From NCBI RefSeq assembly GCF_005952805.1, contig NZ_CP040709.1:248001-312000 (forward strand): a DNA stretch of 64,000 bases. Direction: 5' to 3'. Below, one piece after another: positions 34,675-43,425 of the stretch. Origin of the DNA: Inhella inkyongensis (GTDB lineage: Bacteria; Pseudomonadota; Gammaproteobacteria; Burkholderiales; Burkholderiaceae_C). The notes beneath the pieces were generated by a model. That model was given only the letters and a program-made list of their open reading frames with translations. It searched no databases and was not told where the DNA came from. Position 1 is the first letter of the stretch. Every line of letters starts with the position of its first letter. The position numbers and the translations under genes are program-made.

Positions 34675-35172
34675 ATGAAAGTGTTTGGCATCGCCGGTCA
34701 CTCCGGCATGGGCAAGACCACCTTGTTGGAAAAGCTCTTGGCCGAGTTCGGTCGGCGCGGCTTGCGCGTTTCGCTGATCAAGCACAGCCACAAGGACATC
34801 GAAGTTGACCGGCCCGGCAAGGACAGCTGGCGTCTGCGCGAATCCGGGGCGCAGGAGGTGCTGCTGCTGGGTGCCTCACGCTGGGCTCTGATGCACGAGT
34901 TGCGCGGCGACGCCGAGCCCTCGCTGGCCTACCTGCTCAGTCGAATCCAGCCCTGCGATCTGGTGCTGGTGGAGGGCTTCAAGAGCGGTGACTTCCCCAA
35001 GCTGGAGGTCTGGCGCCTTGAAGGTGGCAAACCGCCGCTGTGGCCCGAGTGGCCGGGCATCACTGCCATCGCTGGCGATGGCCCGCCGCTGGCCGATGCG
35101 CCCGCCTGGCTGGATCTGCACGATGTGCCGCGTCTGGCCGACTGGGTGCTGGCCCACGCCAGTGCCTACTGA
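34675..35172 (+). CDS. mobB: MobB, molybdopterin-guanine dinucleotide biosynthesis adapter
   Basis: A 165-residue P-loop protein. The Walker A motif is GHSGMGKTTL at residues 8-17, SLIKHSHKDIEVDRPGKDSWRLRESGA follows, and the Walker B-like LVLVEGFK lies near residue 101. MobB helps MobA attach GMP to molybdopterin, making the cofactor that NapA needs, which fits its place behind nap. No mobA lies in the window. It ends overlapping the convergent binding-protein gene by seven bases. Confidence 0.9.
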   Translation: MKVFGIAGHSGMGKTTLLEKLLAEFGRRGLRVSLIKHSHKDIEVDRPGKDSWRLRESGAQEVLLLGASRWALMHELRGDAEPSLAYLLSRIQPCDLVLVEGFKSGDFPKLEVWRLEGGKPPLWPEWPGITAIAGDGPPLADAPAWLDLHDVPRLADWVLAHASAY

Positions 35173-35969
35173 GCTTCCGGCGTCTCCACGCGGGAGCGCT
35201 CCAGCAGGGCGCGGTAGGCAGCCGACTCCCGCACCGTGGCCACATCGGCCCATAGTTTGTTGAGCAGGGCCGGGTCGCGCGCGGACAACTGCCAGCTGGC
35301 GGCCAAAAAGTAGGGGCGTGGCGCCAGGGGCGGGTCGAGCAGGCGCAGCCGGGCGGCCAAGCCGGGTTCGTCGCGCCAGAACTGCTGCAGCTCGGTGTGC
35401 AGCAGCAGGGCCACCGGCACTTGGCCGCGCAGCAGATGCTCCAGCACCCCTTGCGTGGTGCGGGCCCGCTCCTCGGGCTCAAAACCCAGGGCCTGGGCCA
35501 GCTTGACCGACGAAAAGCCCAGTTGCACCGCCATGCGCTGCGGCCCCTCCAACAGCAATCGTTCGCCATCCCAGCGCGCCGCTTGACTGGCCCGGACCAC
35601 CAACTGGTATTGGTCTGAGCGAACGGCCCGGGCAGCATCGGGCTGATCGCCGGTCATGGGATAGCGGAGGACTTGGGCCCGCTCGGCGGTATGGCTGGCA
35701 CCCATGACGAGATCGACCTGACCGCTCTGCGCCTCCACCATGCAGCGCTTCCAGGGGCGAAGCCGCCATTGCAGATCCCAGCCGCGGGTCGCCAACAGCT
35801 CCAAAAACTCGAACTCCAAACCCTTGCCACTCAGCCGACCGTCGGGGGCGGCCAGGCGCCAGGGGGTGTGCGGGGTTTCGTCGATGCAGACCTGCAGCAC
35901 GCCGGTGCCGGCCGCTTGTGCCGCACCCGCCAGCGCCAGACCGAGAAGGCAGAGCGAACGCCGGTCCAT
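35166..35969 (-). CDS. Periplasmic solute-binding protein, family 3
   Basis: The 267-residue product has a signal peptide (MDRRSLCLLGLALAGAAQAA) and the SBP_bac_3 fold: lobe 1 opens VLQVCIDETPHTPWR, and RWRLRPWKRCMVEAQSGQVDLVMGAS is the usual linker block. No ABC permease or ATPase gene lies nearby, and the ligand pocket Arg/Asp pair is not clearly preserved. It may serve a sensor rather than a transporter. Two relatives lie at 53845 and 54619. Confidence 0.75.
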   Translation of the reverse strand: MDRRSLCLLGLALAGAAQAAGTGVLQVCIDETPHTPWRLAAPDGRLSGKGLEFEFLELLATRGWDLQWRLRPWKRCMVEAQSGQVDLVMGASHTAERAQVLRYPMTGDQPDAARAVRSDQYQLVVRASQAARWDGERLLLEGPQRMAVQLGFSSVKLAQALGFEPEERARTTQGVLEHLLRGQVPVALLLHTELQQFWRDEPGLAARLRLLDPPLAPRPYFLAASWQLSARDPALLNKLWADVATVRESAAYRALLERSRVETPEAQ

Positions 35970-35981
35970 GGCGCCGGCCGC

Positions 35982-36656
35982 TCAGTGCGATCCAAAAATC
36001 TTCTTGAGCAGGGCACTGCCCGTGCCCACCGGGTCCTGGCGAATCTTCTTTTCCTCTTCGCCGATGACCCAGTACAAGCCGTCCAGCGCCTTGCGTGTCA
36101 CATAGCTCTGGATATTGGCGTCCTCGTCCTTCACCAGGCCCAGACCCTGGGCCTTGCCGGCCACGGCGTTGTACTTCTCGGCCAGGCTCTCTTTCTCGGT
36201 GGCGCGGGTGACGATGGGCAGAAAGCGTTCGGTGAGCGGGCTGCGGGTCTTGGTCTCGAAGAACCGTGTCACCGCATCGTCGCCTCGACCGCGCACCAGC
36301 TCGATGGCATCCTCGACCGAGAGCTTCTTGACGGTCTGAACCAGTACCTCGCGAGCCTGTGGCACGGCCGCCTCGGCGGCGCGGTTCATGGCCAGCACCA
36401 GGGCGTCGACGCGCTTTCCCTGGCCGGTGGCCTTGAGCAATTTGGCGGCGCTTTTGAGCGCTCCCGGCAGCTCGATGCGCAGGGTCGGGTGGCCCATGAA
36501 GCCGTCGGTGCGACCCAGCAGGCCCACGGCCGCCAGCGCCCCGCGCTCCAGCGCCGCGCGCACACCGCCGGCGGCGTCGGTCTCGCTGAAGGACAGGGCC
36601 TGGGCCTGGGTGACCCACAGGCCCAGGGGGGCAAGCATCCATTGGCGTCTGTCCAT
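35982..36656 (-). CDS. DUF4197 protein, exported
   Basis: A 224-residue protein with a short signal (MDRRQWMLAPLGLWVTQAQA) and an all-helical DUF4197 domain. Family marks are ALERGALAAVGLLGRTDGFMGHPTLRIELPG and the C-terminal LDGLYWVIGEEEKKIRQDPV. The function of the family is unknown; a periplasmic place is inferred. It is divergent from the DUF3108 gene with a gap of only 35 bases. Confidence 0.82.
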   Translation of the reverse strand: MDRRQWMLAPLGLWVTQAQALSFSETDAAGGVRAALERGALAAVGLLGRTDGFMGHPTLRIELPGALKSAAKLLKATGQGKRVDALVLAMNRAAEAAVPQAREVLVQTVKKLSVEDAIELVRGRGDDAVTRFFETKTRSPLTERFLPIVTRATEKESLAEKYNAVAGKAQGLGLVKDEDANIQSYVTRKALDGLYWVIGEEEKKIRQDPVGTGSALLKKIFGSH

Positions 36657-36691
36657 GGTGGCTCCGGCTCTTTGATAAGGTGCGGGCGCCC

Positions 36692-37696
36692 ATGCGCCGC
36701 TTGCCCTTCGATTCTGCCGCCCTGATGCGACCTTTGCTGCCCTGGCTGCTGGCCAGCGTGGGCCTGCACGCACTTTGGTTGGCCGAGCTGCCGCAGCCGG
36801 CGCCCGCACGAATCACCCCGGCTGGCCTGCAGGTTCAGCTGCGCCCCGCCTTGCCGCTGGCCGCCGCGTCGCCGGGTGCCGTCCAGCAGGCGAAGCCTCA
36901 GGCCAGGGCGGCCCAGGCACTGTCCGAGGCACGCTCCCAACCGCAGTCACAGTCGGTCGAGGACCGCGCCCTGACTCCGACGCCTGCGCGACCCTTGGCC
37001 GAGGTGATGGCGGCTATCGAGGCGGATGCCGGCGGGGTGCTGTCGCGGCCCTTCGACACCTCCGCCCCGCCGGCCAATCTGCATTGGCGCTACCGCCTGC
37101 AAACGGCGGAAGGCGAAGGCGTGGCTGAGCTGAGCTGGGAGCAGGACGGCGAGCACTACCGGGCCAGCTTGTTGCGTCGCGTGGGCGCGCGCGAACTGCC
37201 GCAATGGCAGTCCAGTGGCCGGCTGGTGGACTGGGGCTTGCAGCCGCTGCGTTTTGAGCATCTGCGCAATGGTCGGGTTCGCGAGGCCTTGAGTTTTGAG
37301 CCCGAGACTGCCCAGCTCTGGCATTCGGCCCGCACGGAGGCCCGCCATCTGCCCGACGCCACACAGGATCGATTGAGCTGGATCCTGCAACTGGCGGCCT
37401 GGCTGAATGGGCGCGCCTGGCATGCCGAGGAGCTGCAGGTTGACCTCTGGATCGTGGGGTGGCGCGGAGAGCCCCAGCATTGGGAATTTGTGCCGCAGCG
37501 GAACGCGCCGCAAGACGGCCTGCTGCATTTGCGCGGCCGACGCGGCTTTGGGGCGCATGAGATCGAGGTCTGGCTGGACCCGAATCGCGAGTACCTGCCG
37601 GTGCGCCTGCTACACGCCATCGACGGTGAACCCCGCAGCGAGTGGCAGTTCGAGGCCGATCTGACCCCAGCCCCCGGCGCATCGGCGCCGCCGTGA
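36692..37696 (+). CDS. DUF3108 protein
   Basis: A 334-residue protein with one N-terminal hydrophobic anchor (LLPWLLASVGLHALWLAEL), a Pro/Ala/Gln-rich linker (about residues 45-110) and a C-terminal DUF3108 beta-rich domain. Conserved features include the NLHWRYRLQTAEGEGVAELSW start and EIEVWLDPNREYLPVRLLHAI near the end. The family is thought to be periplasmic; the role is unknown. A GTG four codons upstream, at 36680, is an alternative start. Confidence 0.78.
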   Translation: MRRLPFDSAALMRPLLPWLLASVGLHALWLAELPQPAPARITPAGLQVQLRPALPLAAASPGAVQQAKPQARAAQALSEARSQPQSQSVEDRALTPTPARPLAEVMAAIEADAGGVLSRPFDTSAPPANLHWRYRLQTAEGEGVAELSWEQDGEHYRASLLRRVGARELPQWQSSGRLVDWGLQPLRFEHLRNGRVREALSFEPETAQLWHSARTEARHLPDATQDRLSWILQLAAWLNGRAWHAEELQVDLWIVGWRGEPQHWEFVPQRNAPQDGLLHLRGRRGFGAHEIEVWLDPNREYLPVRLLHAIDGEPRSEWQFEADLTPAPGASAPP

Positions 37697-37726
37697 ACAA
37701 AAACCGACCCGGACGCCGAAGTTTTT

Positions 37727-37738
37727 GACCAAACGGTC
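37727..37738. promoter_or_regulatory. Weak palindrome in the DUF3567 promoter region
   Basis: GACC-AAAC-GGTC (37727-37738) lies 91 bases before the DUF3567 start and overlaps a possible -35 element, TTGACC. The four-base arms are short, so this is only a suggestion of a repressor site. No good -10 element at proper spacing was found. Confidence 0.2.
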
Positions 37739-37828
37739 CGATAAAGCCGGACGGCATGCCAAGATGGGCTCGCCGTCAAGCCCTTGAAACGGCCCAAAGC
37801 ACCCGCAATTTGGCACGAGGAGGACCCC

Positions 37829-38101
37829 ATGCACCTGCTCTACCAGTCCGACAGCTACATCGTCGTGCAGTTTGATGTACCCGTTCCCGAGGGCGCGCGC
37901 GATGAGCGGCAGCTCTCTCGCGGTGGCTTCGAGATCGTCGACAAGTTCGCCCGCAAGGAGATCTTCATCGAGGGCGCGCTGGCCCAGCAATTCCAGGAAG
38001 GTGTGGAAGCGCTGAGCGAAGGCGATCCCAGCGAAGAGGAGTACGACGACTTCATCGAGCGCTTTGCCAATCTCTCGCAGACGCCGGTGCTGATGCACTG
38101 A
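37829..38101 (+). CDS. DUF3567 protein
   Basis: A small cytoplasmic protein of 90 residues, acidic toward the end, with the pattern MHLLYQSDSYIVVQFDV, then RGGFEIVDKFARKEIFIEG, then YDDFIERFANL. This matches DUF3567, a short protein I associate with Burkholderiales; its function is unknown. AGGAGG six bases upstream of the ATG is a near-perfect ribosome site, suggesting strong expression. A hairpin terminator follows directly. Confidence 0.85.
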   Translation: MHLLYQSDSYIVVQFDVPVPEGARDERQLSRGGFEIVDKFARKEIFIEGALAQQFQEGVEALSEGDPSEEEYDDFIERFANLSQTPVLMH

Positions 38102-38104
38102 ATC

Positions 38105-38134
38105 ACGGGGCGCTCTGGCGCCCCGTCTTGCTTT
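38105..38134 (+). terminator. Terminator after DUF3567
   Basis: ACGGGGCGC (38105-38113) pairs perfectly with GCGCCCCGT (38118-38126) around a TCTG loop. A T-rich but interrupted tail CTTGCTTT follows. It begins three bases after the stop codon. The broken T-run makes it weaker than the nap terminator. Confidence 0.7.
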
Positions 38135-38313
38135 AGGATCGCCTGCGGTCGGCAGTTCACCCAGGCGTTGCCGCGCGTTCTCGGACGCGAGCTAAACCTG
38201 CCCCAATCCTTGGAATCGGCTTGCCCATGCGTTCTTCACTGCATGTGCCAGCTGGAAGCCGGCAACCCCCAGCGTCCCTTGCACCGGGTCATGCACATGC
38301 TCTGGAGTCGTCC

Positions 38314-38871
38314 ATGAGCCAAGCTTCTCTTTCCTTCGTCGTTCAAGACGCCAGCGCCTTTGCGCGTGCCCTGGGCCGTGCATTGCGTGAGCGCGAGCAG
38401 CCGCCTTCGCATCTGGAATTGCTGAACCTGATCGCCCGCGCACAGGGCTTTCGCAATTTGCAGGCTCTGAAGGCCGCACTGGCCCCGGCACCCCACGCCC
38501 CGCTGGCCGTCGAGGACCGCCCCGAGCCCTTGCCTTTGAGCGAGGCGGCCCGCAAGGCGCTGATGCAGTTCGACAGCCGAGGGCGCCTGCTGCGATGGCC
38601 CACCAAGTTCAGCGTGCAGCGCTTGGCCATGTGGTTGCTGTGGCAGCACTTTGATGCACGCCGGGTGTACAGCGAGCGCGAGGTCAACGAGGCCCTGAAC
38701 CGGCTGCACCAGTTTGGCGATCCCGCCACGCTGCGGCGTGAGCTCATCAACCACAAGCTGTTCAGCCGCACGCCCGATTGCCGCGAGTACCGCAAGCTGC
38801 CGGCGCGGCCCGATGAGGAGATACGCGCGCTGTTGCGTGCCTGGCGCTTGCAGCGGCGCGCCGTGGCTTGA
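38314..38871 (+). CDS. DUF2087-domain protein
   Basis: A 185-residue protein. Residues 1-65 hold a helical segment (LELLNLIARAQGFRNLQALKAAL) like the N-terminal glyoxalase-associated region of relatives. Residues 85-170 form a DUF2087 domain: FDSRGRLLRWPTKFSVQRLAMWLLW, YSEREVNEALNRLHQFGDPATLRRELINHKLFSR. DUF2087 looks like a nucleic-acid-binding winged fold, and a regulatory role is inferred. Several upstream in-frame starts exist; the ATG at 38314 has GGAG eight bases before it. Confidence 0.75.
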   Translation: MSQASLSFVVQDASAFARALGRALREREQPPSHLELLNLIARAQGFRNLQALKAALAPAPHAPLAVEDRPEPLPLSEAARKALMQFDSRGRLLRWPTKFSVQRLAMWLLWQHFDARRVYSEREVNEALNRLHQFGDPATLRRELINHKLFSRTPDCREYRKLPARPDEEIRALLRAWRLQRRAVA

Positions 38872-38906
38872 CGGAGGGCGAAGGGCGGCGTGCCAAGATG
38901 CCGCGC

Positions 38907-39884
38907 ATGACCCAGCCTGTCTCTCCCTTGCTGACGGGCACCGGATTCGCACTGGCCGCCGGCCTGATGTGGGGCCTGGTGTTCGTGGCCCCCTTGCTGC
39001 TGCCCGAGTACCCGCCGGCCCTGTTGGCGGTGGGGCGTTACCTGGCCTTCGGTCTGATCTGCCTGCCGCTGGCGCGCATGGATTGGGCCGACTTGCGCGC
39101 GCTCAAGACGGCTGATTGGTGGGAAGCCGCCAAGCTCAGCGCCATCGGCAACTTCCTCTACTACCTGGCCTTGGCGGCCGCCATCCAATGGGCCGGAAAT
39201 CCGCTGGTCAGCGCCATCATCGGCACCTTGCCCGTGGTGATTGCGGTGGTGTCCAACCGGCGCAATGCGGCGCGCGACGGGCATCTGCCCTGGCGGCGCC
39301 TGCTGCCCTCGCTGCTGGCCATTGCGCTGGGCCTGGCCTGCGTGAACCAGACCGAATTGGCCGCGCTCGGCCAGGGTGATGTGGCGCGCTATGCGCAGGG
39401 CGCGGCCATCGCGCTCCTGGCACTGGCTTGCTGGACCTGGTATCCGATCCGCAACGCCGACTGGCTGCGCGCGCATGCGGACCGCAGCCCGCGGGCCTGG
39501 GCCACCGCCCAGGGCCTGGTGACCCTGCCCATGGCCCTTCTGGGGCTGGCGGTGCTGGCCTTGTGGCAAGGCCTGCCGGGGATGCCGGCGGATGTGAGCT
39601 TGCCCCTGGGGCCGCGGCCGCTCGCCTTCATGGGGCTCATGCTGGCGATGGGGCTGCTGGCCAGTTGGGGCGGCACCCTGTGCTGGAACGAGGCCAGCCA
39701 GCGCCTGCCCACCGCGCTGGTCGGGCAGCTGATCGTGTTCGAGACCCTGGCTGCCTTGGCCTATGGCTATGGCCTGCGGGGCGCCTGGCCCGCCGGATTG
39801 GCGGTTCTGGGCATCGCGCTCCTGGTCTTGGGGGTCGTCTGGGCCTTGCGCGTCAAGCCGGTGGCGCAGGCACATCCGGGCTGA
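38907..39884 (+). CDS. EamA/DMT-family transporter
   Basis: A 325-residue membrane protein with ten helices in two EamA halves. Helix 1 carries GLMWGLVFVAPLLL, and IIGTLPVVIAVVSNRR closes helix 4. The second half ends ALVGQLIVFETLAALAYGYGLRG, the usual position of the EamA signature. It is a different branch from the transporter at 13079. The substrate is unknown. ATGs at 38898 and 38907 are both possible starts. Its end overlaps the convergent gene by 32 bases. Confidence 0.82.
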   Translation: MTQPVSPLLTGTGFALAAGLMWGLVFVAPLLLPEYPPALLAVGRYLAFGLICLPLARMDWADLRALKTADWWEAAKLSAIGNFLYYLALAAAIQWAGNPLVSAIIGTLPVVIAVVSNRRNAARDGHLPWRRLLPSLLAIALGLACVNQTELAALGQGDVARYAQGAAIALLALACWTWYPIRNADWLRAHADRSPRAWATAQGLVTLPMALLGLAVLALWQGLPGMPADVSLPLGPRPLAFMGLMLAMGLLASWGGTLCWNEASQRLPTALVGQLIVFETLAALAYGYGLRGAWPAGLAVLGIALLVLGVVWALRVKPVAQAHPG

Positions 39885-40218
39885 AGGCCGGTCTTTGCAA
39901 GGCCCACAGGGTGTAGACCCCCAGCACGGTACCCACGGGCAGCAGCGGCAGCTCCATCGCGGCGGCCGTCATCAGCAGGGTGCGGCCCCAAGGGGCGCCG
40001 CGCAGCAGACCGATGGCGCCGCCCACGCTCAAGCCCAGCCACAGCAAAGCCAGCAGCACCAGCAATGCGCCCAGCCAAGTCAAGCGCTGCGCCATCTCGC
40101 CCGGGGGCATCATCATCAAGATCGAGCCGCCGAAGATCAGGGCCAGCGCGCCCGCGACGATCAGCAGCAGGGCCAGCAAGAGATGGCCCCAGACGGCCAG
40201 GCGCAGAGGAAAGCTCAT
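39853..40218 (-). CDS. Small membrane protein
   Basis: A 121-residue hydrophobic protein with three or four membrane segments (residues 8-35, 46-72, 80-105). A Met-rich cytoplasmic or periplasmic patch SILMMMPPGEM lies near residue 35, and the tail is Pro/Ala-rich. No family is recognised. It overlaps the end of the convergent DMT gene by 32 bases. Confidence 0.6.
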   Translation of the reverse strand: MSFPLRLAVWGHLLLALLLIVAGALALIFGGSILMMMPPGEMAQRLTWLGALLVLLALLWLGLSVGGAIGLLRGAPWGRTLLMTAAAMELPLLPVGTVLGVYTLWALQRPAFSPDVPAPPA

Positions 40219-40262
40219 GCCGGCATTGTTGGGGCCGGTCTGCGCGGGGGACTTGATGTGGA

Positions 40263-41318
40263 TCAGCCCCGAGCCAGGGGCCCGAGGGCTTGGCGCAGGG
40301 CTGGCGTGGCCGCCAGTCGCCCCACCAGGCGCTGATTCCAGTTGCGCAGGCTCAGCTCGCTGTGGCGCTGCAGCAGCGCCTGGTCGGCATCGTTCAGCGG
40401 CAATGCGGCCTGCACCACGGCGGCCAACACCACTTCGACGGCCCGGGCGGTGTTGCCGTCGTCCATCTTGATGGCCAGGCCCCAGCCGCGTTCGGGCAGG
40501 GCGGCGCAGTACACCCCTTCAGCGCCCACCTTGCAAAACAAGCGCTCGCCCAGGGCTTGCATCAACACGGTGTCCAGTCGGTTCGTACCCGCCACATGAA
40601 AGGGCTGCGCGGCAACGGCCCGGCGCAGGCGCTGGGCGGCCTGCGCGTGGTCGGTGCTCAGACCTTGGCCGGTACCCAGGCGCGCGAAGCCCAGCGCCAG
40701 CTGGCGAAGCGGGATGGCGTAGGTGGGGATGGAGCAGCCGTCGATGCCGACCGGCGCCCGGCTCAGATCGGTGGCGGTGGCGGCCGCCAACGCGGCCGTG
40801 ACCTCGCGCATCACCGGGTGCTCGGGCTCCACATAGCCGCGCAGGAACTGGCGTCGGTCCGCCTCGCCCGCCAGCACGCAGCCCAGGCAGACAAAGCCGG
40901 CGTGCTTGCCCGAGCAGTTGTTGTGCAAGGCCGTGGGCGTTTCGCCGCGTGCGCCCATGGCAGCAATCTGCGCCTCGCCACGCGGCCAGTGGGCGCCGCA
41001 CTCCAGCACCTCGGCTTCCAGACCCAGCTTGGTCAGCAGGCCGGCCGTGGTGGCCACATGGGCCGGCTCGCCGCCGTGCGAGGCGCAGGCCTGGGCCAAC
41101 TCGGCATCGCTGAGCGCAAAGCGCTCGGCTGCGCCGCTGGCCACCAGGGGCAGTGCCTGCAGGGCCTTGACGGCAGAGCGCGGAAAGATCGCGCGCTCGA
41201 TGTCGCCCAGGCCCAGCACCAGAGCCCCGTCGGCATCCACCACCGCGAGCGCGCCGCGATGTTCGGACTCCACCGCCGGGCCGCGCCAGGCTTGCACCAT
41301 CACCGGATTGAACGACAT
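40263..41318 (-). CDS. Class 3 (Rhizobium-type) L-asparaginase
   Basis: A 351-residue member of the asparaginase II family PF06089, which hydrolyses asparagine to aspartate and ammonia and is unrelated to the E. coli enzymes. Expected active-site parts are visible. FPRSAVKALQALP carries the Ser-x-x-Lys pair. NNCSGKHAGFV and GIDGCSIPTYAIPL carry the two Cys and the Lys that bind zinc in the Rhizobium etli enzyme ReAV. The ATG at 41318 follows the recG stop by two bases; a TTG at 41324 is less likely. Confidence 0.87.
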   Translation of the reverse strand: MSFNPVMVQAWRGPAVESEHRGALAVVDADGALVLGLGDIERAIFPRSAVKALQALPLVASGAAERFALSDAELAQACASHGGEPAHVATTAGLLTKLGLEAEVLECGAHWPRGEAQIAAMGARGETPTALHNNCSGKHAGFVCLGCVLAGEADRRQFLRGYVEPEHPVMREVTAALAAATATDLSRAPVGIDGCSIPTYAIPLRQLALGFARLGTGQGLSTDHAQAAQRLRRAVAAQPFHVAGTNRLDTVLMQALGERLFCKVGAEGVYCAALPERGWGLAIKMDDGNTARAVEVVLAAVVQAALPLNDADQALLQRHSELSLRNWNQRLVGRLAATPALRQALGPLARG

Positions 41319-41320
41319 GC

Positions 41321-43363
41321 TCAAGCTTTCATCAGTTCGGCCCGGCCGCCCAGCCAGCGCTGCACATGGGCCTGTGCGGCGGCGGGGTGCTGGGCCAGCA
41401 GCTTGGGGGCGAGTGCGCGGGCAGCCACCAAGAGCGGGGCGTCGTCTTCCAGATCGGCAAATCGCAGCAGATCAGCGCCGCTCTGACGGTGGCCCATGAA
41501 CTCGCCAGGGCCGCGGATGGCGAGATCGCGGCGCGCGATCTCGAAGCCGTCGGTGGTCTCGGCCATGGCCTTGAGGCGCTCGCGCCCGCTCTCGCTCAAG
41601 GGGCCGTTGTAGAGCAGCACGCAGACCGAGGCCGCGCTGCCCCGGCCGACGCGGCCGCGCAACTGGTGCAGCTGGGCCAGGCCGAAGCGCTCGGCATGTT
41701 CGATCACCATCAGGCTGGCATTGGGCACGTCCACGCCCACTTCGATCACCGTGGTGGCCACCAGCAGCGGCAGCTCGCCACTGGAAAAGCGCGCCATCAC
41801 GGCGGCCTTCTCTTCGGCCTTCATGCGGCCGTGCAGCAGGCCCACGCGATCGTCTCCCAAGAGCTCGGCGAGCTCGGCGTGGGTGGCGGTGGCGGCCTGC
41901 AGATCGCTCTCTTCGCTTTCCTCGATCAAGGGACAGACCCAGTAGCTCTGCTTGCCCTGGCCGATTTCGTGCGCGATGCGCTCGATCACCTCATCGCGTT
42001 TGGCCAGCGCGAACACCTTGGTGACGATGGGGCTGCGCCCGGGCGGCAGCTCGTCCAGGGTGCTGACTTCCAGATCGGCGTAATAGCTCATCGCCAAGGT
42101 GCGCGGGATCGGGGTGGCGCTCATCATCAGCAGATGCGGCTCCAGCCCGCGTTCGGCCAGCTTGCGCCGCAGCGCCAGGCGCTGGGCCACGCCGAAGCGG
42201 TGCTGCTCATCCACGATCGCCAGGCCCAGCTGGGCGAATTGCACCTTGTCTTCGATCACCGCATGGGTGCCCACCACCAGCTGGGCCTCGCCGCTGGCCG
42301 CTTGCGCCAGCAAGGCCTCGCGCTTCTTGCCCTTCACGCTGCCGGTGATCCAGGCCACTCGCACGCCCAGCGGCTCCAGCCAGCCCACCAGCTTGCGCAG
42401 ATGCTGCTCGGCCAGCAGCTCGGTGGGGGCCATCAACGCGCATTGCCAGCCGGCATCGATGCAGACACAGGCGGCCAGGGCGGCGACCACGGTCTTGCCC
42501 GAGCCCACATCGCCTTGCAGCAGGCGGTGGGTCGGGTGCTCGCTGGCCAGGTCGGCGGCGATTTCTTCACCGACGCGGCGCTGGGCCCCCGTCAGCTCAA
42601 ACGGCAATGCGGCCAGCAGGCGCTCCACCAGGGCGGTGCCGCGCAGCACCGGCGCGCGGTGCTGAGCACGCAGGGCCTTGCTTTGCAACTGGCTGAGCTG
42701 CTGGGCCAGCAGTTCCTCAAACTTCAGACGCTGCCAAGCCGGGTGGCTGTGGTCTTCCAGCGTGGCGAGGCTGACGTTGGGCGCCGGGTGGTGCAGGAAC
42801 TCCAGCGCTTGGCGCAGAGGCGGAAGCGTGCGTGGCAGCAGGGCGGCGGGCAGCAACTCGTCCAGCGGTGCGCGCGGCAGGGCGGCGGCGATGGCCTTGC
42901 GCAAATAGACCTGAGGCAGGCCGGCGCCGGCGGGGTAGACGGGGGTGAGGGCACTGGCCAGCGGCGTGTCGGCGTCCACGGGCTTGACCTGCGGATGCAC
43001 CATCTCGCGCCCGAACAGGCCGCTGCGCAGCTCGCCACGCACCCGCAGACGCGCGCCCTCGGCCATCTGCTTCTGCTGGCTGGGGTAGAAGTTCAGGAAG
43101 CGCAGCTGCACCGAATCGCCGGCGTCGTCGCGCAGGCTCACCAGCAGCTGGCGGCGCCGGCGCGTCTCGATGTGGTTGCTCACCACCACGCCCTCGAACT
43201 GAATGGTCTCGCCATGGCGGGCCTGGCGCAGCGGCGTCAACCGCGTTTCGTCTTCATAGCGCAGCGGCAGGTGCAGGGCCAGGTCGATGGGGCGCAGCAG
43301 GCCCAGGCGCTCCATCGCCCGGCGCGGGCCGGAGGCAGGCTTGGGAGCGGGGGCGTCGGGCAT
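41321..43363 (-). CDS. recG: RecG, ATP-dependent DNA helicase
   Basis: A 680-residue helicase that regresses stalled replication forks and branch-migrates junctions. The N-terminal wedge domain has an OB fold at about residues 45-130. Walker A is LLQGDVGSGKTVVAALAA near residue 295, and the DExx box is DEQHRFG. Motif VI is LHQLRGRVGRGSAASVC. The length is normal. The start at 43363 (MPDAPAPKPASG) avoids a doubtful upstream extension. The asparaginase gene follows at once and is probably co-transcribed. Confidence 0.95.
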   Translation of the reverse strand: MPDAPAPKPASGPRRAMERLGLLRPIDLALHLPLRYEDETRLTPLRQARHGETIQFEGVVVSNHIETRRRRQLLVSLRDDAGDSVQLRFLNFYPSQQKQMAEGARLRVRGELRSGLFGREMVHPQVKPVDADTPLASALTPVYPAGAGLPQVYLRKAIAAALPRAPLDELLPAALLPRTLPPLRQALEFLHHPAPNVSLATLEDHSHPAWQRLKFEELLAQQLSQLQSKALRAQHRAPVLRGTALVERLLAALPFELTGAQRRVGEEIAADLASEHPTHRLLQGDVGSGKTVVAALAACVCIDAGWQCALMAPTELLAEQHLRKLVGWLEPLGVRVAWITGSVKGKKREALLAQAASGEAQLVVGTHAVIEDKVQFAQLGLAIVDEQHRFGVAQRLALRRKLAERGLEPHLLMMSATPIPRTLAMSYYADLEVSTLDELPPGRSPIVTKVFALAKRDEVIERIAHEIGQGKQSYWVCPLIEESEESDLQAATATHAELAELLGDDRVGLLHGRMKAEEKAAVMARFSSGELPLLVATTVIEVGVDVPNASLMVIEHAERFGLAQLHQLRGRVGRGSAASVCVLLYNGPLSESGRERLKAMAETTDGFEIARRDLAIRGPGEFMGHRQSGADLLRFADLEDDAPLLVAARALAPKLLAQHPAAAQAHVQRWLGGRAELMKA

Positions 43364-43425
43364 GGCGGCGGATTGTGGCCAAGCTTTCCCTAAACTCGAC
43401 CGCTTTGCAGTCAACGAGACAAGCC

